A stretch of 64,000 bases of DNA from Lachnospiraceae bacterium (GTDB taxonomy: Bacteria; Bacillota; Clostridia; Lachnospirales; Lachnospiraceae): positions 173,524-237,523 of the forward strand of contig JAGANL010000006.1 of the NCBI GenBank assembly GCA_017624235.1, in the 5' to 3' direction. The position numbers and the translations under genes were made by a program. Shown one piece after another: positions 44,323-54,282 of this stretch. The notes beneath the pieces were generated by a model, which was given only the letters and a program-made list of their open reading frames with translations, was not told the origin of the DNA and did no database searches. Within the stretch, counting starts at the first letter, position 1, and each line of letters starts with the position of its first letter.

Positions 44323-45959
44323 CAGTTTTCGTCTTCTTCCTTCTGTGCCGTATAAACGGTACGTTTTCTTGCCATTTCATCACTTGCAAGATATTCGTCA
44401 TAGGTTGTAATCTTATCAATCAGAGTACCGTTCGGCAGAATTTCCATGATACGGTTTGCCGTAGTCTGTACGAACTGGTGGTCATGGCAGGAGAACAGCT
44501 CTACACCGGAGAATTTGATCAGTCCGTTATTCAGAGCAGTAATGGATTCCATATCTAGGTGGTTGGTCGGCTCGTCCAGAATCAGGCAGTTGGCTGCAGA
44601 AATCATCATTTTGGACAGGAGGCAGCGTACCTTTTCACCACCGGACAATACCCTGACCTTTTTCACACCGTCTTCTCCGGCAAACAGCATGCGTCCGAGG
44701 AAACCACGCACATAGGTCACATCCTTGACGGGCGAGTAACCGGTCAGCCAGTCCACAATCGTCAGATCATTGTCAAATTCGGCGGTGTTATCCTTCGGGA
44801 AATAAGCCTGAGAGGTGGTAACCCCCCATTTGCAGGTGCCTTCATCCGGTTCCATTTCTCCGGCCAGAATCTGGAACAGGGTGGTCTTTGCCAGCTCATT
44901 GCTGCCGACAAAAGCGATTTTGTCATCGTGTCCGACGATAAAGGAGATGTTGTCCAGTACCTTTTCGCCGTTGATGGTTTTGCTTAAGCCTTCCACGGTC
45001 AGTACTTCGTTGCCGATTTCACGTTCCGGGCGGAAGTCGATATAAGGATATTTACGGCTGGAAGGCTTGATTTCGTCCAGCTCGATTTTTTCCAGAGCCT
45101 TTTTACGGGAGGTCGCCTGCTTGGATTTGGAAGCGTTGGCGGAGAAACGGGAGATAAATTCCTGCAGCTCCTTGATCTTTTCTTCCTTTTTCTTATTGGC
45201 TTCCTTCATCTGCTTGATCAAAAGCTGGCTGGACTCGTACCAGAAATCATAGTTTCCGGCATAAAGCTGGATCTTGCCATAATCGATGTCTGCCGTATGG
45301 GTGCAGACCTTGTTTAAAAAGTAGCGGTCATGGGATACGACGATGACGGTATTTTCAAAGTTGATTAAAAATTCCTCCAGCCATGCAATGGCATCCAGAT
45401 CCAGGTGGTTGGTAGGCTCGTCCAAAAGAAGGATGTCCGGGTTGCCGAACAAAGCCTTGGCAAGCAGCACCTTAACCTTTTCATTTCCGTTCAGATCCTT
45501 CATCATGGAATAGTGCAGGGATGTGTCGATGCCAAGACCGTTTAACAGCATGGCGGCATTGGATTCTGCCTCCCACCCATCCATCTCAGCAAATTCTGCT
45601 TCCAGCTCACTGGCACGGATTCCATCCTCATCGGAGAAATCCTCTTTGGCATAGATGGCATCCTTTTCCTTCATAATCTGATAAAGACGCTCATTTCCCA
45701 TGATAACGGTATCCAGTACCGGATATTCATCATATTTGAAGTGATCCTGCTCCAAAACGGAGAGACGCTGGCCCGGTGTTATCGTCACATCACCGTTTGT
45801 TGTTTCCAGCTGACCGGAAAGGATTTTTAAGAAGGTGGACTTTCCGGCACCGTTTGCGCCAATCAAACCGTAGCAGTTTCCTTCTGTAAATTTGATATTG
45901 ACATCCTCAAAGAGTGCTTTTTTTCCGATTCGTAAAGTAACATTATTTGCCTGTATCAT
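44322..45959 (-). CDS. ABC-F family ATPase (YkpA/YbiT-like)
   Basis: A 545-residue soluble protein with two ABC domains and no membrane span. Domain 1 has Walker A GANGAGKST and Walker B ILLLDEPTNHLD, but its signature reads LNGNEKVKV instead of LSGGE. Domain 2 has signature LSGGEKVR, but its P-loop reads GSNELAKTT with Ala in place of the last Gly. A charged inter-domain linker (about 240-285) is present. ABC-F proteins bind the ribosomal E site and tune translation. The deviations may be characteristic of this subgroup. Confidence 0.88.
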   Translation of the reverse strand: MIQANNVTLRIGKKALFEDVNIKFTEGNCYGLIGANGAGKSTFLKILSGQLETTNGDVTITPGQRLSVLEQDHFKYDEYPVLDTVIMGNERLYQIMKEKDAIYAKEDFSDEDGIRASELEAEFAEMDGWEAESNAAMLLNGLGIDTSLHYSMMKDLNGNEKVKVLLAKALFGNPDILLLDEPTNHLDLDAIAWLEEFLINFENTVIVVSHDRYFLNKVCTHTADIDYGKIQLYAGNYDFWYESSQLLIKQMKEANKKKEEKIKELQEFISRFSANASKSKQATSRKKALEKIELDEIKPSSRKYPYIDFRPEREIGNEVLTVEGLSKTINGEKVLDNISFIVGHDDKIAFVGSNELAKTTLFQILAGEMEPDEGTCKWGVTTSQAYFPKDNTAEFDNDLTIVDWLTGYSPVKDVTYVRGFLGRMLFAGEDGVKKVRVLSGGEKVRCLLSKMMISAANCLILDEPTNHLDMESITALNNGLIKFSGVELFSCHDHQFVQTTANRIMEILPNGTLIDKITTYDEYLASDEMARKRTVYTAQKEEDEN

Positions 45960-46112
45960 TCTAATACCTCTATTTTCCTATATTTTTCTAGTTGGACATA
46001 CAGCTTTTATTATACATAAAATTGCTGATTTTTCAAGGGAAATAACCGCTGTACACAAAATGTACTTTCCGGTAGCCGTAAGATATGCCAGAAAAAGAAC
46101 TGTTAAAATCCA

Positions 46113-46141
46113 TTGATATTTATGCGCATATTTACTATAAT
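46113..46141 (+). promoter_or_regulatory. Promoter of fprA
   Basis: TTGATA (46113-46118), a 17-base spacer and TATAAT (46136-46141), 67 bases before the fprA start. Confidence 0.75.
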
Positions 46142-46208
46142 AGAGTCGAATGATGTTGCAGATTTCAGCAAATTTGATGAAGGGCTGAAAGAGCGGATGG
46201 AGGAACAT

Positions 46209-47372
46209 ATGCAGATAAAGATTACAGACGCAGTAAAGTACATTGGAGTGGATGATACAACTATAGACCTGTTTGAAAGTCAGTATGTTGTGCCGGAGGG
46301 CGTATCTTATAATTCATATCTGATTCTGGATGAGAAAACGGCGGTCATGGATACGGTGGATAAACGGGGTATGGAAGCATGGGAAAGAAATCTGCTGTCA
46401 GAATTAAATGGAAGAAAGGCAGATTATCTGGTCATTCATCATCTGGAGCCGGATCATGCGGGCAGCATTGCCAGACTGGTAGAATTGTTCCCGGACATCA
46501 CGTTGGTCGGGAATGCGAAGACCTTCAGTATGCTGCCGCAGTTTTTTGACCTGGATTTGGAGGGAAAGACTCTGGTAGTAAAGGAAGGCGATACGTTATC
46601 TCTGGGAGAACATGAATTACAATTCATCCTGTCGCCGATGGTACACTGGCCAGAGGTCATGGTATCCTATGAACGCAGGGACAAAATTCTGTTTTCCGCA
46701 GATGGCTTTGGCAAATTCGGAGCATTGGAGCTGACAAAGGATGAAGACTGGGCCTGTGAAGCAAGAAGGTATTACTTCAATATTGTCGGAAAATACGGTG
46801 CTCCGGTACAGGCTCTGCTTAAAAAAGCGGCAGCTCTTGACATTGCACAGATTTGTCCGCTGCATGGACCTGTTTTAAGTGAAAATCTGGGATATTATAT
46901 CGGAATGTATGATACCTGGAGCAGCTATAAGCCGGAAAATGAAGGTGTTTTGATTGCATACGCATCGATTCACGGCAATACGGGTGAAGCGGCTGAAAGG
47001 CTTGGCGAAATGCTGCGCGAGAAAGGCGTTCCGAAGGTAGTTGTCAGCGATCTGGCAAGAGAGGACATGGCAGAGGTCATTGAGGATGCCTTCCGGTACG
47101 ACAGGATGGTTGTGGCGGCTGCAAGCTATGATGGGGGAGTGTTCCCATGTATGCAGGACTTTTTACAGCATTTGCAGAGTAAGGCATATCAGAACAGAAA
47201 GGTAGCCATTGTCGAAAATGGCTCCTGGGCGCCGAGTGCTGCCAGAGTGATGAAATCTATTCTGGAAACGATGAGAAATGTGGAAATTGTCGGAGAAACG
47301 GTAACGATTCGCTCCGCTGTAAAACAGGAGGATGTGGCAAATCTGGAGAAACTGGCTGACGCCCTGGTTTAG
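46209..47372 (+). CDS. fprA: FprA-type flavodiiron protein (A-type flavoprotein)
   Basis: A 387-residue protein. The metallo-beta-lactamase-like domain (to about 250) carries the full diiron set: HHLEPDHAGS, HWPEVM, SADGFG and PLHGP. The flavodoxin domain (about 255-387) has the FMN loop YASIHGNT. It reduces oxygen to water, and in some members nitric oxide, protecting anaerobes. ATG 46209 with RBS GGAGGAAC is chosen; the extra 28 codons from 46124 overlap the promoter region. Confidence 0.93.
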   Translation: MQIKITDAVKYIGVDDTTIDLFESQYVVPEGVSYNSYLILDEKTAVMDTVDKRGMEAWERNLLSELNGRKADYLVIHHLEPDHAGSIARLVELFPDITLVGNAKTFSMLPQFFDLDLEGKTLVVKEGDTLSLGEHELQFILSPMVHWPEVMVSYERRDKILFSADGFGKFGALELTKDEDWACEARRYYFNIVGKYGAPVQALLKKAAALDIAQICPLHGPVLSENLGYYIGMYDTWSSYKPENEGVLIAYASIHGNTGEAAERLGEMLREKGVPKVVVSDLAREDMAEVIEDAFRYDRMVVAAASYDGGVFPCMQDFLQHLQSKAYQNRKVAIVENGSWAPSAARVMKSILETMRNVEIVGETVTIRSAVKQEDVANLEKLADALV

Positions 47373-47486
47373 AATACAGGTCAAATTTATACAAAAAATG
47401 ACAGAATTGAGAATGGTACTTTAGGACTGCTGATGCTATAATTTTTTATATATAAAGCAGTTACATACATAATGGAGGAAAAGAAT

Positions 47487-49507
47487 ATGGGGAACAAAAA
47501 AAGTGGCGGAAAGTCGCTCAAGGTCATTATGCTGGGCATCCTGATTCCACTCATCTTAGTAGGACAGATTGCCAGCAGTATCGGGGCAGTGCGCAACATC
47601 AGTGATTATGGAAATTCGGTCATTCAGACAGACCTGGCCAATGGATATAATGCGGCATCCCGTTCGTTGGATGATTATTTTTGGGGCATTGAGTATCGTA
47701 TGACGACCATGAGCATGACAGGGATTATCCAGAGGGAATGCCAGACGGGTGATTTTACAGGAACGCTGGGAATCTTAAAGGGCTTAAAGGGCGCCAATGA
47801 TGTGATTACCGGAACGGTGTTCCGTTCCGAAAAGGGTGACAACCTGATTGTAGCCAGTGATACGGATTACAAGAGCAAGGGAATGAGCTCTGTGATTGAA
47901 GATGAGTATTATGAGAAGGCCAAAGCCAATGAGAGCATCTGGGTCGGCCCGTATCAGGACAAGCTGACAGGTGAAATGACACTGTCTGAATATCGTACGG
48001 TGGCAGATGATAACGGCAATATTCTGGGTGTAATTGGCATGAATATCAATTATCATGATATTTCCCAGTTTTTCTGTGAAAGTCCTTCAGTAAGACCGGA
48101 TATTCCATCATGCTGAAATCCGATGGAACCATTTTGTCCGATCAGGTGGATATGAGTCGTGTACATACCAAAACGGATAATGCCACTCTTCTGGAGATTG
48201 CGGCAAGCACGGAAGAGATGGAGGGAACGATCGATATCAACGGAGGCACCTATTTTTATAAGGCGGGTCCTATCCCCAGAACGGACTGGAGACAGGTCAG
48301 CATGATCAGTGCAGACGAGCATACGGATGTGAGAAACCAGAGCCTGCAGCTGCAGATGATCATTATGGTCGCGGTTATCGTGGTAAGTATCGTCTTTGTC
48401 TGGCTGTTTATCAGTAGCATTACAAGACGTCTGTTTAAGATTAAAACTGCAATGAATGAGGCAGGAAAGGGAAATCTCACCAGCAGCGTTCAGATGAAAA
48501 AGGATAAGGCACAGAAGATGGATGAGCTGGATGTCATCGGTGATTCTTATAATCATATGCTGCAGGATTTCAGTATGACGATCGGTGAGACGAAGGAAAC
48601 GTTAAGACAGCTTCAGGAGCAGAATGATGCGCTCAATGAGTCCTTTGAACAGCTCAATACTTCTTCGGAGGATATCAACAATACGATGCAGCAGGTAGCG
48701 GTTGTTTCGGAAGAGCAGGCAAGATCGACTACAACGGTTGTAGGCGAGACGGATGAGCTGTCCAGAAATATTGAAGCAGTCTCTGATCTGGTGACCACGA
48801 TGAAGGGCTCCTGTGATACGCTGAAGGAAAATACAAAGTTTGGCCTGAAAATTGTGAACAATCTGGTGGCAAGCTCAGAGGATACGATACGTGTAACGGA
48901 GGAGATTACAACGAGTATCAACAATGTAGACTCCAGCTCCAAAGAAATCGAGGATATTATCGGCCTGATCAATTCTATTTCGGATCAGACGAATCTGTTG
49001 GCCTTAAATGCTTCCATAGAGGCAGCAAGAGCTGGCGAAGCCGGCAAGGGCTTTGCGGTAGTTGCAGATGAAATACGAAATCTGGCAGAGCAGTCCCAGA
49101 AAGCAACGGCTGATATCCGCAGCATTATTCAGACCATGCAGGAAAAGATTGGTGAGACGGTAGAAGCTGTGGCAAATGTCAATAGGGTAATGGATACACA
49201 GAGTAAGAACGTCAAGGAAACCGAAGATTCCTTCCAGAATATTTTTGGTGGAGTAGATTCCATGGATACACTTTTAAATGATGTAGAAGACAAGAATGCC
49301 ACCATGGTACAGAAGAAAGAGGTTATTTTTGCGTCCATGACAGATCTTTCCGCAGGTATAGAGGAAACCTCTGCATCCACACTGGAGGTTACGAACAGCG
49401 CTCATAAGCAGGCAGAAATTATCAGAAAGCTTATTGTGCTGACGGATAAAGTATCGGAATGCAGCGACAAGCTGAGTGAAAAACTGAACCAGTTTACATG
49501 TGAATAA
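47487..49507 (+). pseudogene. Methyl-accepting chemotaxis protein split by a -1 frameshift
   Basis: The two frames (47487-48116 and the frame joining near 48094) make one chemoreceptor of about 673 residues: span near residues 15-38, extracellular Cache domain, second span (about 290-312), HAMP and signalling domain with [19 protein letters not shown] at the tip. The frame changes at GTAAGACC (48089-48096); one extra A (GTAAAGACC) would restore [10 protein letters not shown], a standard Cache sequence. Start 47487 has RBS GGAGG. TATAAT at 47437-47442 is a likely -10. Loss may be genuine or a sequence error. Confidence 0.85.
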
Positions 49508-49510
49508 AAG

Positions 49511-49558
49511 AGAAAAAGCAAAAGAGTCCGGTGGGAACCGGACTCTTTCGCTTTTTCT
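49511..49558 (+). terminator. Terminator of the second chemoreceptor gene
   Basis: A stem of AAGAGTCCGGT with ACCGGACTCTT and flanking GAAAAAGC/GCTTTTTC, loop GGGA. The stem is nearly perfect over about 20 bp and ends in a T-rich stretch. Confidence 0.9.
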
Positions 49559-49676
49559 TATGAGGGGGGAGATAGTGAGTGTTATCAACTATCTGAAATA
49601 CAATATAAAGGATAAATGTGTTTAATCTGTGTTCAAAAAATGAAAAAAATCATAAAACTCTAAACAAAATATAAAA

Positions 49677-49977
49677 CCGGAGCAAAATCCGAGGGACAGT
49701 TCCGCCGCCCGATACGCCCCAGCCTGCGTCAATAAAACGAATACTTACAGAAGGACTGTGCGTTTTCTTAATAGAGCATTTCGGTACAGTAGGGAAAAAT
49801 CGGCACGGATGCCGATTTTAGACGTCACGCGCATGGATGCGCATTGACGCCGACCCGGACGGGTATGAAGCCTTTGCTGCTCTATTTAGAAAACACCAGT
49901 CCGTATGTCGTATTCGTTTTATTGACGCAGGCTGGGGCGTATCGGGCGGCGGAACTGTCCCTCGGATTTTGCTCCGG
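49677..49977. repeat. Very long inverted repeat (67-bp perfect arms) with structured core
   Basis: Bases 49677-49743 are the exact reverse complement of 49911-49977; the match extends by one more pair (49744 with 49910). Inside, three more blocks pair in order: GGACTG (49753) with CAGTCC (49897), TTTTCT (49763) with AGAAAA (49888) and AATAGAGCA (49770) with TGCTCTATT (49878). The core holds two further hairpins, 49796-49805 with 49810-49819 (10 bp, loop CGGA) and 49824-49848. The arms are GC-richer than the A-rich left flank. No gene is needed to explain it. It may be a palindromic mobile element, an inverted duplication or a structured RNA. Confidence 0.92.
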
Positions 49978-50059
49978 CTGCACCCTTTTGTTGAAAATCG
50001 CTCTTATTTGTGCTATCTTTAAAAGGAGTGTAATTTTGAAAAGGAATCGAGGTAAGAAG

Positions 50060-51535
50060 ATGTATTCTGTCAAAAGCTTGTTGGAAAAACTGGAATATAC
50101 CTGTGTCTGCGGTGATGCGGATACTGCGGTTACGGATGTGGTATATGATTCCAGAAAAGTACAGGAAGGAAATATGTTTATCTGTATCGCGGGTGCGAAT
50201 GTGGATGGACATGATTTAATAGACGAAGTCGCAGAGAAGGGCGCCAGAGTTCTGATTGTGGAAAAGGAAGTACAGATTCCAAAGGATAAAGAACTTACGG
50301 TCATCCGTGTGGCGGATACCCGTTATGCCATGGCATTTATCGCTGCGGCTTATTTTGGTTATCCGGCAGAGAAAATGAAGGTAATCGGCATTACCGGAAC
50401 CAAAGGAAAGACCACCACGACCTACCTGATCAAATCTATTCTGGAACATGCCGGAAGGAAGGTTGGTCTAGTCGGCACGATTGAGGCTATTATCGGAGAA
50501 AAGCATATCCCGGCCAATAATACGACTCCTGAGTCTTTTGTGCTGCAGGATTATTTTCATCAGATGGCAGAAGCAGGCTGTGATACCGTGGTGATGGAGG
50601 TGTCCTCGCAGGGTCTGATGATGCACCGGACGCAGGGCTTTGCATTTGATATCGGCATTCTGACCAATGTGGAGCCGGATCATATCGGGCCGAATGAGCA
50701 TGCCAGCTTTGAAGAATATATGGCCTGTAAAGGACTGTTATTCAAGCAGTGCAGAGTCGGTATCGTGAATGCGGACGATGTACATACGAAAACGGTCATA
50801 GAGGGACATACCTGTACTCTGGAAACCTATGGCTTTTCAAAGGAGGCAGATCTTCGTGCAGAGGATTATGAACTGGTACACCGGCCGGGCAGTCTGGGAG
50901 TGACCTTTGATGTGCGGGGGCTGCTTGATTTAAAAGCCGAAATTGCAACACCCGGCAAATTCAGCGTCTATAATGCACTGACAGCCATTGCGGTATGCAG
51001 GCATTTTGAAGTAACGATAGAGGATATGAAGGCGGCACTTTTAAAAGCCAAAGTAAAGGGCAGAATCGAAATGGTAAAGGTGTCGGATGATTTTACCCTG
51101 ATGATTGATTATGCACACAATGCAATGGCTCTGGAAAGTCTGCTTAGCACGCTAAAGGAGTATAAACCGCATCGTCTGGTATGTCTGTTCGGCTGTGGAG
51201 GAAACCGTTCCAGACTCAGACGTTATGAAATGGGAGAGGTCAGCGGTAAACTGGCAGACCTGACCATTATTACTTCAGATAATCCACGTTTTGAAGAGCC
51301 ACTGGCTATTATCGAGGACATCAAGACGGGTATGGCAAAGACCGACGGAAAATATATCGAGATCTGCGACAGGAAAGAAGCGATTGCCTATGCAATCGAC
51401 CATGGAGAGCCGGGGGATATTATCGTGCTGGCAGGAAAGGGCCATGAGGATTATCAGGAAATCAAAGGAAAGAAATATCCGATGGATGAAAGGGTTCTGA
51501 TTCAGGAGATACTGGATGAGAGGAAAGTACGCTAA
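50060..51535 (+). CDS. murE: UDP-N-acetylmuramoyl-tripeptide synthetase (meso-DAP-adding)
   Basis: A 491-residue Mur ligase. The ATP loop GITGTKGKTTTT (about residue 112), NTTPES, the EVSSQGL motif and GCGGNRSRLRR are present. SDNPRFEEP includes DNPR, the motif linked to meso-diaminopimelate rather than lysine addition. ATG 50060 follows GAGGTAAG; the open frame continues upstream to 49844 through the long inverted repeat, but that part does not resemble MurE. It overlaps priA by 20 bases. Confidence 0.95.
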   Translation: MYSVKSLLEKLEYTCVCGDADTAVTDVVYDSRKVQEGNMFICIAGANVDGHDLIDEVAEKGARVLIVEKEVQIPKDKELTVIRVADTRYAMAFIAAAYFGYPAEKMKVIGITGTKGKTTTTYLIKSILEHAGRKVGLVGTIEAIIGEKHIPANNTTPESFVLQDYFHQMAEAGCDTVVMEVSSQGLMMHRTQGFAFDIGILTNVEPDHIGPNEHASFEEYMACKGLLFKQCRVGIVNADDVHTKTVIEGHTCTLETYGFSKEADLRAEDYELVHRPGSLGVTFDVRGLLDLKAEIATPGKFSVYNALTAIAVCRHFEVTIEDMKAALLKAKVKGRIEMVKVSDDFTLMIDYAHNAMALESLLSTLKEYKPHRLVCLFGCGGNRSRLRRYEMGEVSGKLADLTIITSDNPRFEEPLAIIEDIKTGMAKTDGKYIEICDRKEAIAYAIDHGEPGDIIVLAGKGHEDYQEIKGKKYPMDERVLIQEILDERKVR

Positions 51536-53747
51536 TATTATTGTGGACATTTCACATGAAAAGGTGGATCGTCCATTCCAGTACCGTATTCCGCCGCATC
51601 TACAGGGTAAGCTTGAAGAGGGAATGGCGGTTACGATACCGTTCGGAAAAGGCAATAAGGAGCTGGCCGGCTATGTGATGGAGGTGACGGACCAGGCAGA
51701 ATATGCGGAAGATAAGCTGAAGGATATTCTGGATATCCGTGTCGGGGATATGCCGGTCGAGGCTGATTTTATACGGCTGGCGGCCTGGATGAAGCGAAAT
51801 TACGGTTCCACGATGATTACCGCACTAAAGACCGTGCTCCCCGTCAGACAGAAGAAAAAGACGCAGGAAAAGCGGACGGTAACCTTAAAGCTTCCGGTGG
51901 AGGAAGCGAAGGAGCAGCTTGCCTTTTATGAAAAAAAACATCAGACGGCCAGAGCAAGGCTTTTGAAGGAGCTGATTGGGCAGCAGGAGCTGTCTTATGA
52001 GCTGATTACGGGAAAGCTTCATGTAACAACCAAGACGATACAGGCTCTTGCCGAAGCTGGAATCTGTCAGATCAGGACAGAAAGCTTCTATCGGGATCCG
52101 GTGCGTTTGGAAAAACAGGAAACCCTCCGAAAGAGGCTCAGTGCAGTGCAGCAGGATATTGTGGAAAAAATATCGGCTGATCTGCAGGCAAAGAAGCCGG
52201 GAGTGCATCTGATCCATGGCATTACCGGAAGCGGAAAAACAGAGGTCTATCTGGCATTGATTGAGAGGGTGCTGAAAAACGGGAAACAGGCCATTGTGCT
52301 GATTCCGGAAATTGCACTGACCTACCAGACTCTGATTCGTTTTTTTAACCGTTTTCCGGGAAGAGTATCCGTGATGAATTCCAGACTTTCTGCCGGGGAA
52401 AAATACGATCAGTTCGAGCGTGCCAAGTCAGGTGAAATTGATGTGATGATTGGCCCTCGTTCGGCATTGTTTACCCCATTTCCAAAGCTGGGGCTGATTA
52501 TCATAGACGAGGAGCATGAGAACAGCTACAAAAGCGAATCGATGCCGAAATACCATGCACGGGAAACGGCGGTGCAGATTGCGTCCTGTCATGCAGCCGG
52601 AGTGGTGCTCGGCTCTGCAACCCCCTCGTTAGAAAGCTATTATCGGGCTAAAAACGGGGAATACTTTTTGTATGAAATGAAGGAGCGGCTCACCGGAGGC
52701 TGTCTTCCCACGGTTTATACGGTGGACTTAAGGCAGGAGCTGAAGGAGGGTAACCGTTCGATTTTCAGCAGAAAATTGCAGGAGCTTCTGACAGAGCGGC
52801 TGAACCGGGGAGAGCAGAGCATTCTGTTTTTGAACCGAAGAGGATATGCAGGCTTTATTTCCTGCCGTTCCTGCGGTTATGTCATGAAGTGTCCCCACTG
52901 CGATGTGTCCCTGTCGGAGCATCGAAACGGCACGCTGGTCTGTCATTACTGTGGCTATGAGCAGCCGAAGGTGTCCGTATGTCCGCAATGCGGTTCCAAA
53001 TATATTCTTGGATTCAGAGCCGGAACCGAACAGATAGAGGAACAGGTAAAGAAAATGTACCCAAAGGCAAGAGTGCTTCGGATGGATGCGGATACGACGC
53101 GGAGCAAGGACGGCTATGAGCAGATTTTGTCTGCCTTTGCAAATCGGGAGGCAGATGTGCTGATCGGAACTCAGATGATCGTCAAGGGTCATGATTTCCC
53201 GGATGTGACACTGGTGGGAATCCTGGCGGCTGATCTTTCTTTGTCAGTCGGAGATTACCGGGCATCCGAGCGCACCTTTGAACTGCTGACACAGGCGGCC
53301 GGCCGTGCGGGCCGCGGCAATAAGCCGGGTGAGGTAGTCATACAGACCTACCAGCCGGAGCATTACAGTGTACAGTATGCAGCGAAGCAGGATTATGAAG
53401 GCTTTTATGAAGAAGAGATTCTGTACCGTGAAATGATGCAGTATCCGCCTGCCGCGCACATGCTTGCCATCCAGATTGCGGCATTGGCAGAGGAAGGCGG
53501 CAGAGGTCTGGCAGAGAGGCTGGCAGAGGCGATTCGGAAAAGTCAGGATGGCTCGGTACGGGTGATCGGCCCGGCTCCGGCGGCGATCGGAAAGATCAAT
53601 GATATTTATCGTTTTGTGATTTATATAAAGCACAGGGAGTATGACAGACTGGTAGAAATCAAGGATTTTACAGAGGAACTTCTAAATGGAATAGAAAATC
53701 GCAAAGAGACCGTGTATTTTGATTTTGATCCGGTCAACGCATACTAA
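51516..53747 (+). CDS. priA: Primosomal protein N' (replication restart helicase PriA)
   Basis: A 743-residue superfamily 2 helicase. The N-terminal 3'-DNA-binding domain is followed by Walker A GITGSGKTEVY, the DEEHE box, GSATPSLES and two zinc-binding Cys clusters (CRSCGYVMKCPHC, then CHYCG and CPQCG), plus helicase motifs VLIGTQMIVKGHDFP and QAAGRAGR. It reloads the replisome at stalled forks. ATG 51516 lies within the murE 3' end. Confidence 0.95.
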   Translation: MRGKYANIIVDISHEKVDRPFQYRIPPHLQGKLEEGMAVTIPFGKGNKELAGYVMEVTDQAEYAEDKLKDILDIRVGDMPVEADFIRLAAWMKRNYGSTMITALKTVLPVRQKKKTQEKRTVTLKLPVEEAKEQLAFYEKKHQTARARLLKELIGQQELSYELITGKLHVTTKTIQALAEAGICQIRTESFYRDPVRLEKQETLRKRLSAVQQDIVEKISADLQAKKPGVHLIHGITGSGKTEVYLALIERVLKNGKQAIVLIPEIALTYQTLIRFFNRFPGRVSVMNSRLSAGEKYDQFERAKSGEIDVMIGPRSALFTPFPKLGLIIIDEEHENSYKSESMPKYHARETAVQIASCHAAGVVLGSATPSLESYYRAKNGEYFLYEMKERLTGGCLPTVYTVDLRQELKEGNRSIFSRKLQELLTERLNRGEQSILFLNRRGYAGFISCRSCGYVMKCPHCDVSLSEHRNGTLVCHYCGYEQPKVSVCPQCGSKYILGFRAGTEQIEEQVKKMYPKARVLRMDADTTRSKDGYEQILSAFANREADVLIGTQMIVKGHDFPDVTLVGILAADLSLSVGDYRASERTFELLTQAAGRAGRGNKPGEVVIQTYQPEHYSVQYAAKQDYEGFYEEEILYREMMQYPPAAHMLAIQIAALAEEGGRGLAERLAEAIRKSQDGSVRVIGPAPAAIGKINDIYRFVIYIKHREYDRLVEIKDFTEELLNGIENRKETVYFDFDPVNAY

Positions 53748-53799
53748 TCGGTTCACGCATACGAACATAGACAAGAATAGAACAAAGGAGAGAAGGAAG

Positions 53800-54282
53800 A
53801 TGGCAATTCGCAATATCAGAGAAATCGGAGAGGATGTCCTTACCAAGAAATGTAAGGAAGTCCAGGAAATGACAGACCGCACCAGAGAATTAATCGAGGA
53901 TATGATTGAGACGATGTATGAAGCAAACGGTGTGGGACTGGCAGCACCTCAGGTGGGAGTTTTAAAGAGAATCGTTGTGATTGATACGACAGGAGAGGAT
54001 CTGCTTGTGATGATCAATCCGCGGATTGTAGAAACAAGCGGGGAGCAGACCGGCTACGAAGGGTGTTTGAGCGTTCCGGGCAAGACCGGAGTTGTAACAA
54101 GGCCGAACTATGTAAAGGCAGTGGCGCTGGATGAGGAGATGCAGCCCTTTGAAGTAGAGGGAACAGAGCTTTTGGCCCGTGCCATCTGTCATGAGTTGGA
54201 GCATCTGGATGGTCACCTTTACGTGGAAAAGGTAGAGGGAGAATTGAAGGATGTGGACGAACTGGAAGAGGATGGTGAATAG
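53800..54282 (+). CDS. def: Peptide deformylase
   Basis: A 160-residue metallo-enzyme with all three motifs: GVGLAAPQVG, EGCLSVPG (Cys ligand) and ICHELEHLDG (HExxH). It removes the N-formyl group from nascent proteins and is paired with fmt, the next gene, whose ATG directly follows its stop. RBS AAAGGAG; the longer frame from 53719 is not used. Confidence 0.96.
   Translation: MAIRNIREIGEDVLTKKCKEVQEMTDRTRELIEDMIETMYEANGVGLAAPQVGVLKRIVVIDTTGEDLLVMINPRIVETSGEQTGYEGCLSVPGKTGVVTRPNYVKAVALDEEMQPFEVEGTELLARAICHELEHLDGHLYVEKVEGELKDVDELEEDGE

Noticed and set aside
46051-46065. GTACA-N5-TGTAC palindrome between the ABC-F gene and fprA
   Set aside because: Only 5-bp arms; too short to claim an operator without conservation.
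49844-50059. N-terminal extension of murE running through the long inverted repeat
   Set aside because: The added residues do not resemble MurE, and ATG 50060 has a proper RBS and matches the family start.
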